Positions 5,215-12,533 of a stretch of DNA of 14,035 nt are shown in pieces (the first letter of the stretch is position 1; each line of letters opens with the position of its first letter). Source of the stretch: JAEKLB01 sp050249235. GTDB taxonomy: Bacteria > Actinomycetota > Acidimicrobiia > Acidimicrobiales > CADCSY01. The notes beneath the pieces were generated by a model. That model was not told where the DNA came from, ran no database searches, and saw only the letters and a program-made list of their open reading frames with translations. Position numbers and translations under genes: made by a program. Location: NCBI GenBank assembly GCA_050249235.1, contig JBFWQW010000074.1, positions 1 to 14,035 of the forward strand, read 5' to 3'.

Positions 5215-7602
5215 GTGGCAAGCGTGCTCGACGGGCTGGTGGTGCTCGAGCTCTCCGGGGACCGCCTCGCCGGTGGCCTGGTGGGCGCGCTGACGGCCAT
5301 GACCCTCGCCGACCACGGGGCCGACGTCGTCAAGGTCGAGGCCCCCGGCACGGTGCGCCCCGAGGTGCCCGGCGACCTGGTGTGGGACCGGAACAAGCGC
5401 AGCGTGGTCCTCGACCTCGCGACCCCCGAGGGCGTGGCCCAGTTCCGCCGGCTGGCGTCGAGGGCCGACGTGGTCGTCGACACCTCCCCGCCGGGCGTGG
5501 CCGAGCGCCTCGGCATCGACGACGCCGTGCTCCGAGCCGGCTCGGGCGAGGTGCCCGCCAACCCGGGCCTGATCCACTGCTCGGTGACCGGGTACGGGAC
5601 GGGACCGTGGTCGGACCGTCCAGGCTGGGACGCGCTGGTGCAGGCCCGATCCGGCATCCAGGGCGAGCAGGTGGCGCTGCTCCGGGACGGCCCCGCATTC
5701 CTGCACCTGCCCCTGCCGAGCTACGGCGCCTTCTACCTGGCGTCATGCGCGATCAACGCCGCCCTGCACGTGCGGGAGCGGACCGGGCGGGGCCAGGCGG
5801 TGTCGACCTCGCTCATGCAGGGCGCCATGCTCTGGACGACGATGGTGTGGACGAGGGCGGAGCGGCCCACGCCCGACCTGTCGATGATCTTCAAGTACAA
5901 GGACCTCGGACCCACGCCCACCTTCGGGACGGGCGACGGATCGTGGTTCCACCCGATGCCTCAGTCGATCCCGGTCGCCGCCGCCCACGTCGGCGCCGAC
6001 GACCCCGATCTCAACCCGGCCTACAACTTCGGCGACCACGAGCAGCGGGTGCGCTACCTCGAGGCGGCCCAACGGGTCTTCGACCAGCGGGACCGGGACG
6101 AGTGGCTGGAGCTGCTGTGGAAGGCCGAGGTGCCGACCCAGCCCTGCCTGCCCCCGGGGGAGGCGCTGACCCATCACCAGGTCTTGCACAACCGGGCCGC
6201 CACCGAGGTCGACGTGCCCGGGTACGGGCCGGTCCGCCAGCTCGGCCACGGCTACCACCTGGACCGCAGCGAGGAGCGCAGGCCCAGCCCGCCGCCCGCC
6301 GTCGGCGCCCACACCGACGCCCTGCTCGCCGGGCTCGACGCCCCGGCGGCGGCCCGGGCCGCGACCACCGCCGGGGACCAGGTCCCCAACGCCCTGTCGG
6401 GCGTGCGCGTCCTCGACTACGGCGTGGCCCTGGCCGGACCGTTCGGCCCGATGGTCATGGCCGACCTCGGGGCCGACGTGATCAAGATCGACACCATCTC
6501 GCCGGCGGTCGGGACCGGTGGGGGCTCCGTCTGGGCCGCCTGCCAGCGGGGCAAGCGGAGCATCGCCGTCGACCTGAAGTCGCCCGAGGGCCAGGAGATC
6601 TCGCGGCGGCTGATCGAGTCGGCCGACGTCCTGCACTACAACATGCGGGTCGGCGTCGCCGAGCGGCTCGGCTTCGGCTACGAGCAGGCCAGGGCGGTGA
6701 ACCCGTCGATCGTGCACTGCCACGTGACCGGCTACGGGAACACCGGCCCCCTCGCCACCTGGCCCGGTGTCGACCAGATGGGCCAGGCCCTCGCCGGCAT
6801 CGAGTGGGAGCAGGGCGCCACCGACGCCGGCGGGCACCCGCAGTGGTCGCGCTTCGGGATGTGCGACGCCGCCACCGGCCTGCTGTCCGTCCTCGGGGTG
6901 CTCCAGGCGCTCGCGCACCGCCAGCGGACGGGCGAGGGCCAGCAGGTGGAGACCAACATCCTCAACGCCGGCATGGTCTTCGCTTCCGACGCCATCGCGG
7001 CCGGGGAGGGCGGCACCACGACGGCGCTCCCGACCCGGCCTCACCTCGACCTGCTGCAGCGCGGGCTCGGGCCGCTCTACCGGCTCTACGAGACCGCCGA
7101 CGGCTGGCTCTGCCTGGTCGTGGCCACGCAGGACCACTGGGAGCGGCTCTGCGGCGCGCTGGGCCGACCCGAGCTGACCCGTGACGCCCGCTTCGCGGAC
7201 GCTCCGGCGCGGGCCGCGAACGCCGACGCCCTGGCCGCCCTGCTCGAGGAGGCCCTGGCCACGAAGTCGGCGGGCGACTGGTTCGGCGTGCTCGACGGGG
7301 CGGGCGTGCCCTGCGAGCTCTCCTACGAGAGCCCCGCCGACGACCGCAGCTCGGGCGGGGCGGCCCCGCCCTGGTTCGACGACCCGGCCACGCGTGCCGC
7401 CGGTTGGGTGACCGACTACGAGCATCCGATCTGGGGCCGCCTCGAGCAGCCAGGCCGCCTCTTCGAGCTGGCCGAGACGCCCGGCCGCCTGGCCGGTCCG
7501 CCGCCGGTCATCGGCCAGCACACCCGCGAGGTGCTGCTCGAGCTCGGCTACCGCGGCGACGAGGTCGACGCCCTCCGGGCGGCAGGCGTCGTCGCCTGGT
7601 GA
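5215..7602 (+). CDS. Double-domain CaiB/BaiF family III CoA transferase
   Basis: Cytoplasmic enzyme of 795 residues, about twice a normal family III CoA transferase, built from two tandem CaiB/BaiF domains (about 1-375 and 392-795). Each domain has the N-terminal CoA-site pattern: LADHGADVVKVEAPG plus RNKRSVVLDL in domain 1, and MADLGADVIKIDTIS plus RGKRSIAVDL in domain 2. Each also has an RTG(R/E)GQ motif. The family nucleophile is an Asp 20 residues before that RTG motif. Domain 2 has it (Asp551, in MCDAATG), while domain 1 has Ser169 at the matching place (LPSYGAF). So domain 2 is probably catalytic and domain 1 structural or repurposed. The expected reaction is transfer of CoA from one acyl-CoA to a free carboxylate. 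DddD (DMSP CoA transferase-lyase) is a known two-domain relative by architecture, but nothing else here points to DMSP. The GTG start has a strong ribosome-binding site. Confidence 0.9.
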   Translation: MASVLDGLVVLELSGDRLAGGLVGALTAMTLADHGADVVKVEAPGTVRPEVPGDLVWDRNKRSVVLDLATPEGVAQFRRLASRADVVVDTSPPGVAERLGIDDAVLRAGSGEVPANPGLIHCSVTGYGTGPWSDRPGWDALVQARSGIQGEQVALLRDGPAFLHLPLPSYGAFYLASCAINAALHVRERTGRGQAVSTSLMQGAMLWTTMVWTRAERPTPDLSMIFKYKDLGPTPTFGTGDGSWFHPMPQSIPVAAAHVGADDPDLNPAYNFGDHEQRVRYLEAAQRVFDQRDRDEWLELLWKAEVPTQPCLPPGEALTHHQVLHNRAATEVDVPGYGPVRQLGHGYHLDRSEERRPSPPPAVGAHTDALLAGLDAPAAARAATTAGDQVPNALSGVRVLDYGVALAGPFGPMVMADLGADVIKIDTISPAVGTGGGSVWAACQRGKRSIAVDLKSPEGQEISRRLIESADVLHYNMRVGVAERLGFGYEQARAVNPSIVHCHVTGYGNTGPLATWPGVDQMGQALAGIEWEQGATDAGGHPQWSRFGMCDAATGLLSVLGVLQALAHRQRTGEGQQVETNILNAGMVFASDAIAAGEGGTTTALPTRPHLDLLQRGLGPLYRLYETADGWLCLVVATQDHWERLCGALGRPELTRDARFADAPARAANADALAALLEEALATKSAGDWFGVLDGAGVPCELSYESPADDRSSGGAAPPWFDDPATRAAGWVTDYEHPIWGRLEQPGRLFELAETPGRLAGPPPVIGQHTREVLLELGYRGDEVDALRAAGVVAW

Positions 7603-7681
7603 CCGGCACCGGACCCGGCGCCGGCCCGGCCCCACGCCTTCGAACGACCCGACCGACTTCGACGAACGAGAGGAAGCGACG

Positions 7682-8116
7682 ATGACCACCGCGGAACAAC
7701 CTCAGGTGTTCTCGCCCCCCCTGCCCCTGCCCGACGCCAGGACCCAGTTCTTCTGGGACGGGGTCGAGGCCCACAAGCTGCTCATCCTCCGGTGCGACAG
7801 CTGCGGGACCTACATCCACCTGCCGAGGGACATCTGCCGGGTCTGCCACTCCACCTCGCTCACCCCCACCGAGGTGTCGGGCCGGGCCGTGCTGTCGACG
7901 TGGACCATGCCGTCCCAGCCCTTCGACCCCTACTACGCGACGCACCTGCCGTACGTGCTCGCCGTCGTGGAGCTGGTCGAGCAGAAGAACCTGAAGATGG
8001 TCACCAACATCGTCGACTGCGACGAGGCCGACCTCAGGATCGAGATGCCGCTCGAGGTCACCTTCCGCGAGGTGGCCCCGGGCTGCACGTTGCCGTTGTT
8101 CAAGCCGGTCGGCTGA
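7682..8116 (+). CDS. DUF35 zinc-ribbon / OB-fold protein
   Basis: Small protein of 144 residues of the DUF35 family. An N-terminal helix region (TQFFWDGVEAHKLLILR) precedes a rubredoxin-like zinc ribbon with Cys38-x2-Cys41 and Cys52-x2-Cys55. A beta-rich OB-fold follows from about residue 62, including PYVLAVVEL and a terminal IEMPLEVTFREV strand pair. All four zinc ligands are intact. Members commonly sit next to thiolase-superfamily genes and form complexes with them; in steroid catabolism the DUF35 part of ChsH2 is required by the aldolase Ltp2. The thiolase-like gene starts 17 nt after this stop codon, so a physical partnership is the natural reading. The ATG at 7682 is preceded by GAGAGGA at suitable distance. 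It is separated by 79 nt from the CoA-transferase gene. Confidence 0.93.
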   Translation: MTTAEQPQVFSPPLPLPDARTQFFWDGVEAHKLLILRCDSCGTYIHLPRDICRVCHSTSLTPTEVSGRAVLSTWTMPSQPFDPYYATHLPYVLAVVELVEQKNLKMVTNIVDCDEADLRIEMPLEVTFREVAPGCTLPLFKPVG

Positions 8117-8133
8117 GAAGCGAAGGGACGAAC

Positions 8134-9282
8134 GTGGGAAACAGCCTCAACAAGGTCGCGATCGCCGGGGTCGGGTACTCCCAGACCGGGCGTCGCCTCG
8201 ATCTCAGCGACGACGAGATCGTCAGCCAGGCGGTGCTCGCCGCCCTCGCCGACGCCGGCATGAAGCCGACCGACGTGACCGGCGTGTCGACCAACGGCGG
8301 CAATGCCATGTCGATCGGTCACCTCCTCGGGATGATGCCGCTCGACTTCTACTTCACCTCGAGCGGCATGGCCCCGGCCTTCGTCGAGCCGGCCACCATG
8401 GCCATCTCGGCGGTGGCGTCGGGCCTGGCTCACACCTGCATCGCCATCCGCCTCATCAGGCAGATGCCGAGCTTCGGCGCCCGCCAGGCGCCGGCCGGGC
8501 CGATCGAGCCGATGCGCGTCGGCGGCGACCAGCAGTTCAGCGCGCCGTTCGGCTCGGGTGCCTCGGCGGCCGGCATCGGCGGCTTCCAGATGCAGCGCTA
8601 CATGCAGCAGTACGGCGTCACCGAGGAGCAGTTCGGCGTCAACGCCGTCACCCAGCGCTACCACGCCTCCCTCAACCCCGAGGCCATCCTGCGCGACCCG
8701 ATCACGGTCGACGACTACCTGGCCTCGCGCTACATCAGCAAGCCGGTCCGCCTGCTCGACTGTGATTACCCGGTCGACTCGTCGTCCGCCGTGATCTTCA
8801 CCACCCAGGAGCGGGCCGGCGACTGGGCGAAGAAGCCGGTGAACGTCGAGGCCTACGCCTACTCGGCCATCCGTGACTTCGACATGTCGCTGCTCGACGA
8901 CTTCACGAGCAACGCCCCGAAGCACTGCGCCGACGCCCTGTGGTCGCGCACCGACCTCACCGCCGACGACCTCGACTGCGCCCAGCTCTACGACGGGTTC
9001 ACCATCATCACCTTCGAGTGGCTCGAGGCGCTCGGCATCTGCGGGCCCGGCGAGGCCGGCGCGTTCATCGAGGAGGGGAACACCCGCCTCGGTGGCTCGA
9101 TGCCGCTCAACACCGACGGTGGGGCCTGCAACATGGGCCGCCGCCACGGCGCCAACTTCTGCATCGAGTCGGTGCAGCAGATCCGGGGCGAGAGCGGCGA
9201 GCGCCAGGTGCCCGACTGCGAGGTGGCCGTGTGGTCGAACGCGGTCGGTCCCTTCGCCGGCGCGGTGCTCCTCACCGCCTGA
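8134..9282 (+). CDS. Thiolase-superfamily protein, SCP-x/Ltp type, lacking thiolase catalytic residues
   Basis: Protein of 382 residues of the lipid-transfer-protein/SCP-x branch of thiolases. N-terminal VAIAGVGYSQTGRR, central RLLDCDYPVD and C-terminal LYDGFTI, PLNTDGG and QQIRGESGERQVP are typical of this branch. Aligned by hand with classical thiolases, the nucleophile Cys region reads SSGMAPAF (residues 76-83) with no Cys. The GHP histidine motif reads GRR (335-337), and the C-terminal catalytic Cys region reads WSNAVGPFAGAV. All three thiolase residues therefore appear absent, so thiolytic or condensing activity is unlikely. Tyr286 in LYDGF is a conserved tyrosine of this branch. Together with the adjacent DUF35 gene, this suggests a retro-aldolase comparable to Ltp2, though an untested acyl-transfer role is possible. 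The GTG start is supported by AAGGGA upstream; its open frame extends further left only as a shadow. Confidence 0.88.
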   Translation: MGNSLNKVAIAGVGYSQTGRRLDLSDDEIVSQAVLAALADAGMKPTDVTGVSTNGGNAMSIGHLLGMMPLDFYFTSSGMAPAFVEPATMAISAVASGLAHTCIAIRLIRQMPSFGARQAPAGPIEPMRVGGDQQFSAPFGSGASAAGIGGFQMQRYMQQYGVTEEQFGVNAVTQRYHASLNPEAILRDPITVDDYLASRYISKPVRLLDCDYPVDSSSAVIFTTQERAGDWAKKPVNVEAYAYSAIRDFDMSLLDDFTSNAPKHCADALWSRTDLTADDLDCAQLYDGFTIITFEWLEALGICGPGEAGAFIEEGNTRLGGSMPLNTDGGACNMGRRHGANFCIESVQQIRGESGERQVPDCEVAVWSNAVGPFAGAVLLTA

Positions 9283-9296
9283 CGCGACCGGGCGAG

Positions 9297-9322
9297 GGGC
9301 CCGGGACGGCCGGCCCGGGCCC
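9297..9322 (+). other. GC hairpin between the thiolase-like and crotonase genes
   Basis: Perfect inverted repeat with 9-nt arms (GGGCCCGGG at 9297-9305 and CCCGGGCCC at 9314-9322) and an 8-nt loop. It begins 15 nt after the stop codon at 9282, in a 127-nt spacer that is the longest gap among the first five cluster genes. It has no U-tract. It could be a partial terminator, an mRNA processing or stabilising stem, or chance in very GC-rich DNA. Confidence 0.35.
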
Positions 9323-9409
9323 TGCCGGCGCGAACTCGCGAGACTGGTGCCGGCCCGGCCGACCCGGGGACCGGTCCGTGCACGAACCGACACAGAGGGA
9401 CGAGGGGCG

Positions 9410-10291
9410 ATGGAACGCAAGGAGCTCGAGACCGTCATCTACGAGAAGGAGGGTCCGGTCGCCCGGATCATCCTGAACCGGCCGGAGAAGGCCAACGCCC
9501 AGAACTCGGCCATGGTCTGGGACGTCGAGAACAGCCTCCTCGACGCCGAGCGGGACTACGACATCAAGGTCGTGGTCATGAAGGCCAACGGCCGGGGCTT
9601 CTCGGCCGGCCACGACGTCGGCGGCGGCCCGATGGGCATGCCCGAGTTCGTGAAGGCATCCGAGGCCGGGCACCCCTGGCAGGGCCAGGCCGAGCTGTTC
9701 CTCTGGCCGGTGCTGCACCTCTGGGAGTTCCCCAAGCCGACCATCGCCGCGGTCCAGGGCTACGCCCTCGGCGGCGGCAGCTACTTCGCCCTCCTCCACG
9801 ACATCGTGGTGGCGTCGGACGACGCCTACTTCCAGATGCCGCTGCCCCAGGGGCTCGGGTTCCCGGGGGGCGAGACCATGATCGAGCCCTGGGTGCTCAT
9901 GAACTTCCACCGGGCCTACGAGTACCTCTACACGTCCCAGACGATCGGGGCCGAGGAGGCCATGCGGTTCGGGATGGTGAACCGGGTGGTCCCCCGCGGC
10001 GACCTGGACGAGACGGTCGAGGTGATGGCGGCCCAGATCGCCCAGGCACCGCTGTCGGTGCTCATGGGCATCAAGGCCGGGGTGAAGCGGGCGTGGGAGA
10101 TGATGGGCATGCGGGTCCATCTCCAGTCCGGCCTCCAGGTGATGGAGCTCGTCGGGCGGGCCGGCGACGTGGCCAGATGGCGGGCCGAGAACGGCGAGCT
10201 CGGCTACGCCGGCGGCCCCCGTCAGATCGCCGAGCAGCGGGCCAAGGCGGCCGAGGAGGCCGTCCGGTCGAAGCGGGGCGACGGCGCATGA
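9410..10291 (+). CDS. Enoyl-CoA hydratase/isomerase (crotonase) family protein with altered active site
   Basis: Crotonase-superfamily protein of 293 residues. It has an N-terminal strand region with ARIILNRPEKANA, the oxyanion-hole motif FSAGHD, the second oxyanion motif YALGGGSYFALLHD, and the C-terminal GAEEAMRFGMVNRVVP followed by a helical tail. The family's two catalytic glutamates (GGGCE and the Glu after the conserved Pro, as in rat hydratase Glu144 and Glu164) are replaced by Tyr125 and Leu145. The CoA-binding fold and oxyanion hole look intact, but classical water addition is doubtful. The insertion around GGGPMGMPEF and the aromatic-rich QAELFLWPVLHLWEF segment may line a bulky substrate pocket. 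The ATG at 9410 follows a GAGGGG ribosome-binding site. Its stop overlaps the start of the next gene (ATGA), indicating translational coupling. Exact reaction unknown. Confidence 0.92.
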   Translation: MERKELETVIYEKEGPVARIILNRPEKANAQNSAMVWDVENSLLDAERDYDIKVVVMKANGRGFSAGHDVGGGPMGMPEFVKASEAGHPWQGQAELFLWPVLHLWEFPKPTIAAVQGYALGGGSYFALLHDIVVASDDAYFQMPLPQGLGFPGGETMIEPWVLMNFHRAYEYLYTSQTIGAEEAMRFGMVNRVVPRGDLDETVEVMAAQIAQAPLSVLMGIKAGVKRAWEMMGMRVHLQSGLQVMELVGRAGDVARWRAENGELGYAGGPRQIAEQRAKAAEEAVRSKRGDGA

Positions 10292-10992
10292 GCCTCCTGG
10301 ACGGCAGGGTCGCCGTCATCAGCGGCTCCACCCGGGGGATCGGCCGGGCCATGGCCGACGCCTTCGCCGCGGAGGGGGCCCGGGTGGTCGTGAACGGGCG
10401 GAAGGAGGACGACGCCCTCGCCGCCGCGGCGCAGATCCCCGGTTCGATCGGGGTGGGCGGCGACATGGCCGACCAGGCCGCCATCGACCTGCTCGTCGAG
10501 CGGGCCACGGCCGAGCTGGGTCGCATCGACATCCTGGTGAACAACGCCGCCATCTCCCGGCGCACCGCCATCACCCGGGTCACCGACGACGAGTGGGACG
10601 AGGTGATGCGGGTCAACCTGACCGGCCCGATGAAGCTCAGCCGGGCCGTGATCCCGGTCATGAAGGCGCAGGGGTCGGGCGTGATCCTGAACGTCATCTC
10701 GGGGGCCGGCACCCACGGGACGATCGGGTTCTCGTCGTACGCGGCGTCGAAGGGCGGGCTGGTGGGCCTGACGATGACGTGGGCCCAGGAGCTCACCCGG
10801 TTCGGCATCCGGGTGAACGCGCTCTCGCCCTCCGCCCTCACGGACATGATGCGGGAGCTCCCGCCCGAGCTGCTGGCCCCGATGGAGGCCCGCCTGGCTT
10901 CGCCGGACGACGTCGCCGGCGTGGCCCTCTTCCTCGTCAGCGACCTCGCCAAGCTGGTGAACGGCCAGATCATCGGCGCCGGCGCGGCCTGA
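10288..10992 (+). CDS. Short-chain dehydrogenase/reductase (SDR)
   Basis: Classical SDR of 234 residues, a cytoplasmic NAD(P)-dependent oxidoreductase for hydroxyl/keto groups. The Rossmann glycine motif is at 12-19 (SGSTRGIG), the NNAA motif is present (VNNAAIS), and the catalytic Ser138, Tyr151 and Lys155 are all in place (VISGAG, SSYAASK). The C-terminal region ends with the family-typical VALFLVSDLAKLVNGQII segment. The family's terminal Gly-Gly-rich motif is shortened to GAGAA. Arg16 after the glycine motif and Asn36-Gly37-Arg38 at the end of the second strand suggest possible NADP preference, which is tentative. Its ATG overlaps the stop of the crotonase gene by four bases, so the two are translated together and probably act on the same acyl-CoA, for example as a 3-hydroxyacyl-CoA dehydrogenase. 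Confidence 0.94.
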   Translation: MSLLDGRVAVISGSTRGIGRAMADAFAAEGARVVVNGRKEDDALAAAAQIPGSIGVGGDMADQAAIDLLVERATAELGRIDILVNNAAISRRTAITRVTDDEWDEVMRVNLTGPMKLSRAVIPVMKAQGSGVILNVISGAGTHGTIGFSSYAASKGGLVGLTMTWAQELTRFGIRVNALSPSALTDMMRELPPELLAPMEARLASPDDVAGVALFLVSDLAKLVNGQIIGAGAA

Positions 10993-11081
10993 GGCGACGT
11001 CGGCCGGGGCCCTCGGGCCGGCGAGCGGGCGCCGCGACCGAGCCGACCGGAGCCGGCTGCCGCGTCGCCGCGCCGGGGAGC

Positions 11082-11095
11082 GATGCCGGGGCATC
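11082..11095. other. Small hairpin in the SDR-aldehyde dehydrogenase spacer
   Basis: The 149-nt gap at 10993-11141 contains GATGC, a CGGG loop and GCATC, flanked by GGGGA and CCCC, which could extend the stem with a bulge. There is no T-run. The gap also holds a GGCC-CTCG-GGCC stem near its start. Their function is unclear; the spacer may carry a weak terminator and a separate start for the next gene. Confidence 0.25.
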
Positions 11096-11141
11096 CCCTC
11101 CTGGCCGCACGGGACTGGCCGCCCGGGGTAGACCCGTCGCC

Positions 11142-12530
11142 ATGGCTGAGGCGCGCACGGCGACGATCAGGAGCCCCTACGACGGCCGGGTGGTCGGCGA
11201 GGTGCCGGTGCACGACGCGGCGGCGGTCGACGGGGCCGTGGCGATCGCCGGCGATGCGCTCGAGGCCGGCGAGCTGGCGACGTGGCAGCGGGCCGCCGTC
11301 CTCGACCGGGCCGCGGCCGCCATCGCCGACCGGGTCGACGCCTTCGCCCGGACCATCGCCGACGAGGCGGCCAAGCCGCTGAAGACGGCGAGGGTCGAGG
11401 TGCAGCGGGCGGTGTCGACGTTCACCTTCGCCGCGGCCGCGGCCCGCACCCTCGTCGGCCGGATGGTGCCCATGGACGCCTCCGAGGTCGGGGTCGGCAA
11501 GCTCGGCTTCACGATGCGGGTGCCCGTCGGCGTGGTCGGGGCCATCTCGCCGTTCAACTTCCCGCTCAACCTGGTGGCCCACAAGGTGGCGCCGGCGATC
11601 GCGGCCGGCTGCCCGGTGGTGCTGAAGCCGGCCGGGCAGACGCCGCTCTCCGCGCTGGCCCTGCGGGACCTGCTGGTGCACGAGTGCGGCCTCCCGCCGG
11701 CCTGGTTCCAGGTGGTGGCGGGCCCGGGCTCGACCGTCGGCCAGCGGCTCGTCGAGCACCCCGGCATCGCCATGCTCACGTTCACCGGCTCGCCCGACGT
11801 GGGGTGGTCGATCCGCCAGCAGGCCCCCCGCAAGAAGGTGACGCTCGAGCTCGGCAACAACGCCCCGGTCATCCTGCACGCCGATGCCGACTGGGAGGAG
11901 GCCGCGGCCCGCATCAAGGTGGCCGGGTTCAGCCACGCCGGCCAGTCGTGCATCTCGACCCAGCGGATCTACGTCCACCGGTCGATCGCCGAGGGCTTCG
12001 TGTCGGCGCTCGTCGCCGGGGTCGAGTCGCTCGCCCTCGGCGACCCGGGCGACCCGGCGACCGACGTCTCGTCGCTCATCACGCCCGACGAGACGGTCCG
12101 CGTCGGCTCCTGGGTGGACGAGGCGGCCGCGGCCGGGGCGGGGGTCGCCACCGGTGGCGGCGTGGACGGGACCGTCTACCGCCCCACCGTGCTCACCGGC
12201 GTGACGCCGGACATGAAGGTGTCGGCGCTCGAGGTGTTCGGCCCGGTGGTGGGCGTGGCTGTGTACGACGACGTCGACGACGCCATCCGCCTCGCCAACG
12301 ACACCCGCTACGGGCTCCAGGCGGCCATCTGGACCAACGACCTCGACCTGGCCATGCGGGCTGTGCGCCGCCTGCGCTTCGGGGGCGTCCTCGTCAACGA
12401 GGTGCCGACCTGGCGCACCGACCAGATGCCCTACGGCGGGGAGCGGGACAGCGGCAACACCCGGGAGGGGCCGGCCTGGGCGGTGCGGGAGATGACCGAG
12501 GAGCGCCTGGTCGTGCTGCCGGCGCCGTGA
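11142..12530 (+). CDS. NAD(P)-dependent aldehyde dehydrogenase family protein
   Basis: Aldehyde dehydrogenase of 462 residues, oxidising an aldehyde to a carboxylate (or acyl product) with NAD(P). The oxyanion Asn139 (SPFNFPLN), the general base Glu236 (LELGNNAPVIL), the nucleophile Cys270 (AGQSCISTQRIYV) and the late EVFGPVVGVAVYDD motif are all present, so it should be active. The usual ELGGK/N motif reads ELGNN. The N-terminus begins directly with the IRSPYDGRVVGEVP motif, slightly shorter than many members. The ATG at 11142 is chosen because the conserved N-terminal motif follows at once; the ribosome-binding site is weak, and a TAGACC box nine bases before the ATG would fit a leaderless start. 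The long open frame to the left overlaps the SDR in another frame and is not real. It could oxidise an aldehyde released by the thiolase-like protein. Confidence 0.94.
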   Translation: MAEARTATIRSPYDGRVVGEVPVHDAAAVDGAVAIAGDALEAGELATWQRAAVLDRAAAAIADRVDAFARTIADEAAKPLKTARVEVQRAVSTFTFAAAAARTLVGRMVPMDASEVGVGKLGFTMRVPVGVVGAISPFNFPLNLVAHKVAPAIAAGCPVVLKPAGQTPLSALALRDLLVHECGLPPAWFQVVAGPGSTVGQRLVEHPGIAMLTFTGSPDVGWSIRQQAPRKKVTLELGNNAPVILHADADWEEAAARIKVAGFSHAGQSCISTQRIYVHRSIAEGFVSALVAGVESLALGDPGDPATDVSSLITPDETVRVGSWVDEAAAAGAGVATGGGVDGTVYRPTVLTGVTPDMKVSALEVFGPVVGVAVYDDVDDAIRLANDTRYGLQAAIWTNDLDLAMRAVRRLRFGGVLVNEVPTWRTDQMPYGGERDSGNTREGPAWAVREMTEERLVVLPAP

Positions 12531-12533
12531 GCG

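Noticed and set aside
5215..7602. Calling the double CoA transferase a DMSP lyase (DddD)
   Set aside because: Only the two-domain layout and length fit. No betaine-type transporter or other DMSP gene is present and no diagnostic residue could be verified.
5743..7689. Minus-strand open frame of 648 codons opposite the CoA transferase
   Set aside because: It is antisense to a gene with two fully recognisable domains; no family motif is seen in the antisense product.
10593..11141. Left extension of the aldehyde dehydrogenase frame across the SDR gene
   Set aside because: It overlaps the SDR in another frame, with Arg/Gly/Pro-rich shadow composition; the real N-terminus begins at 11142.
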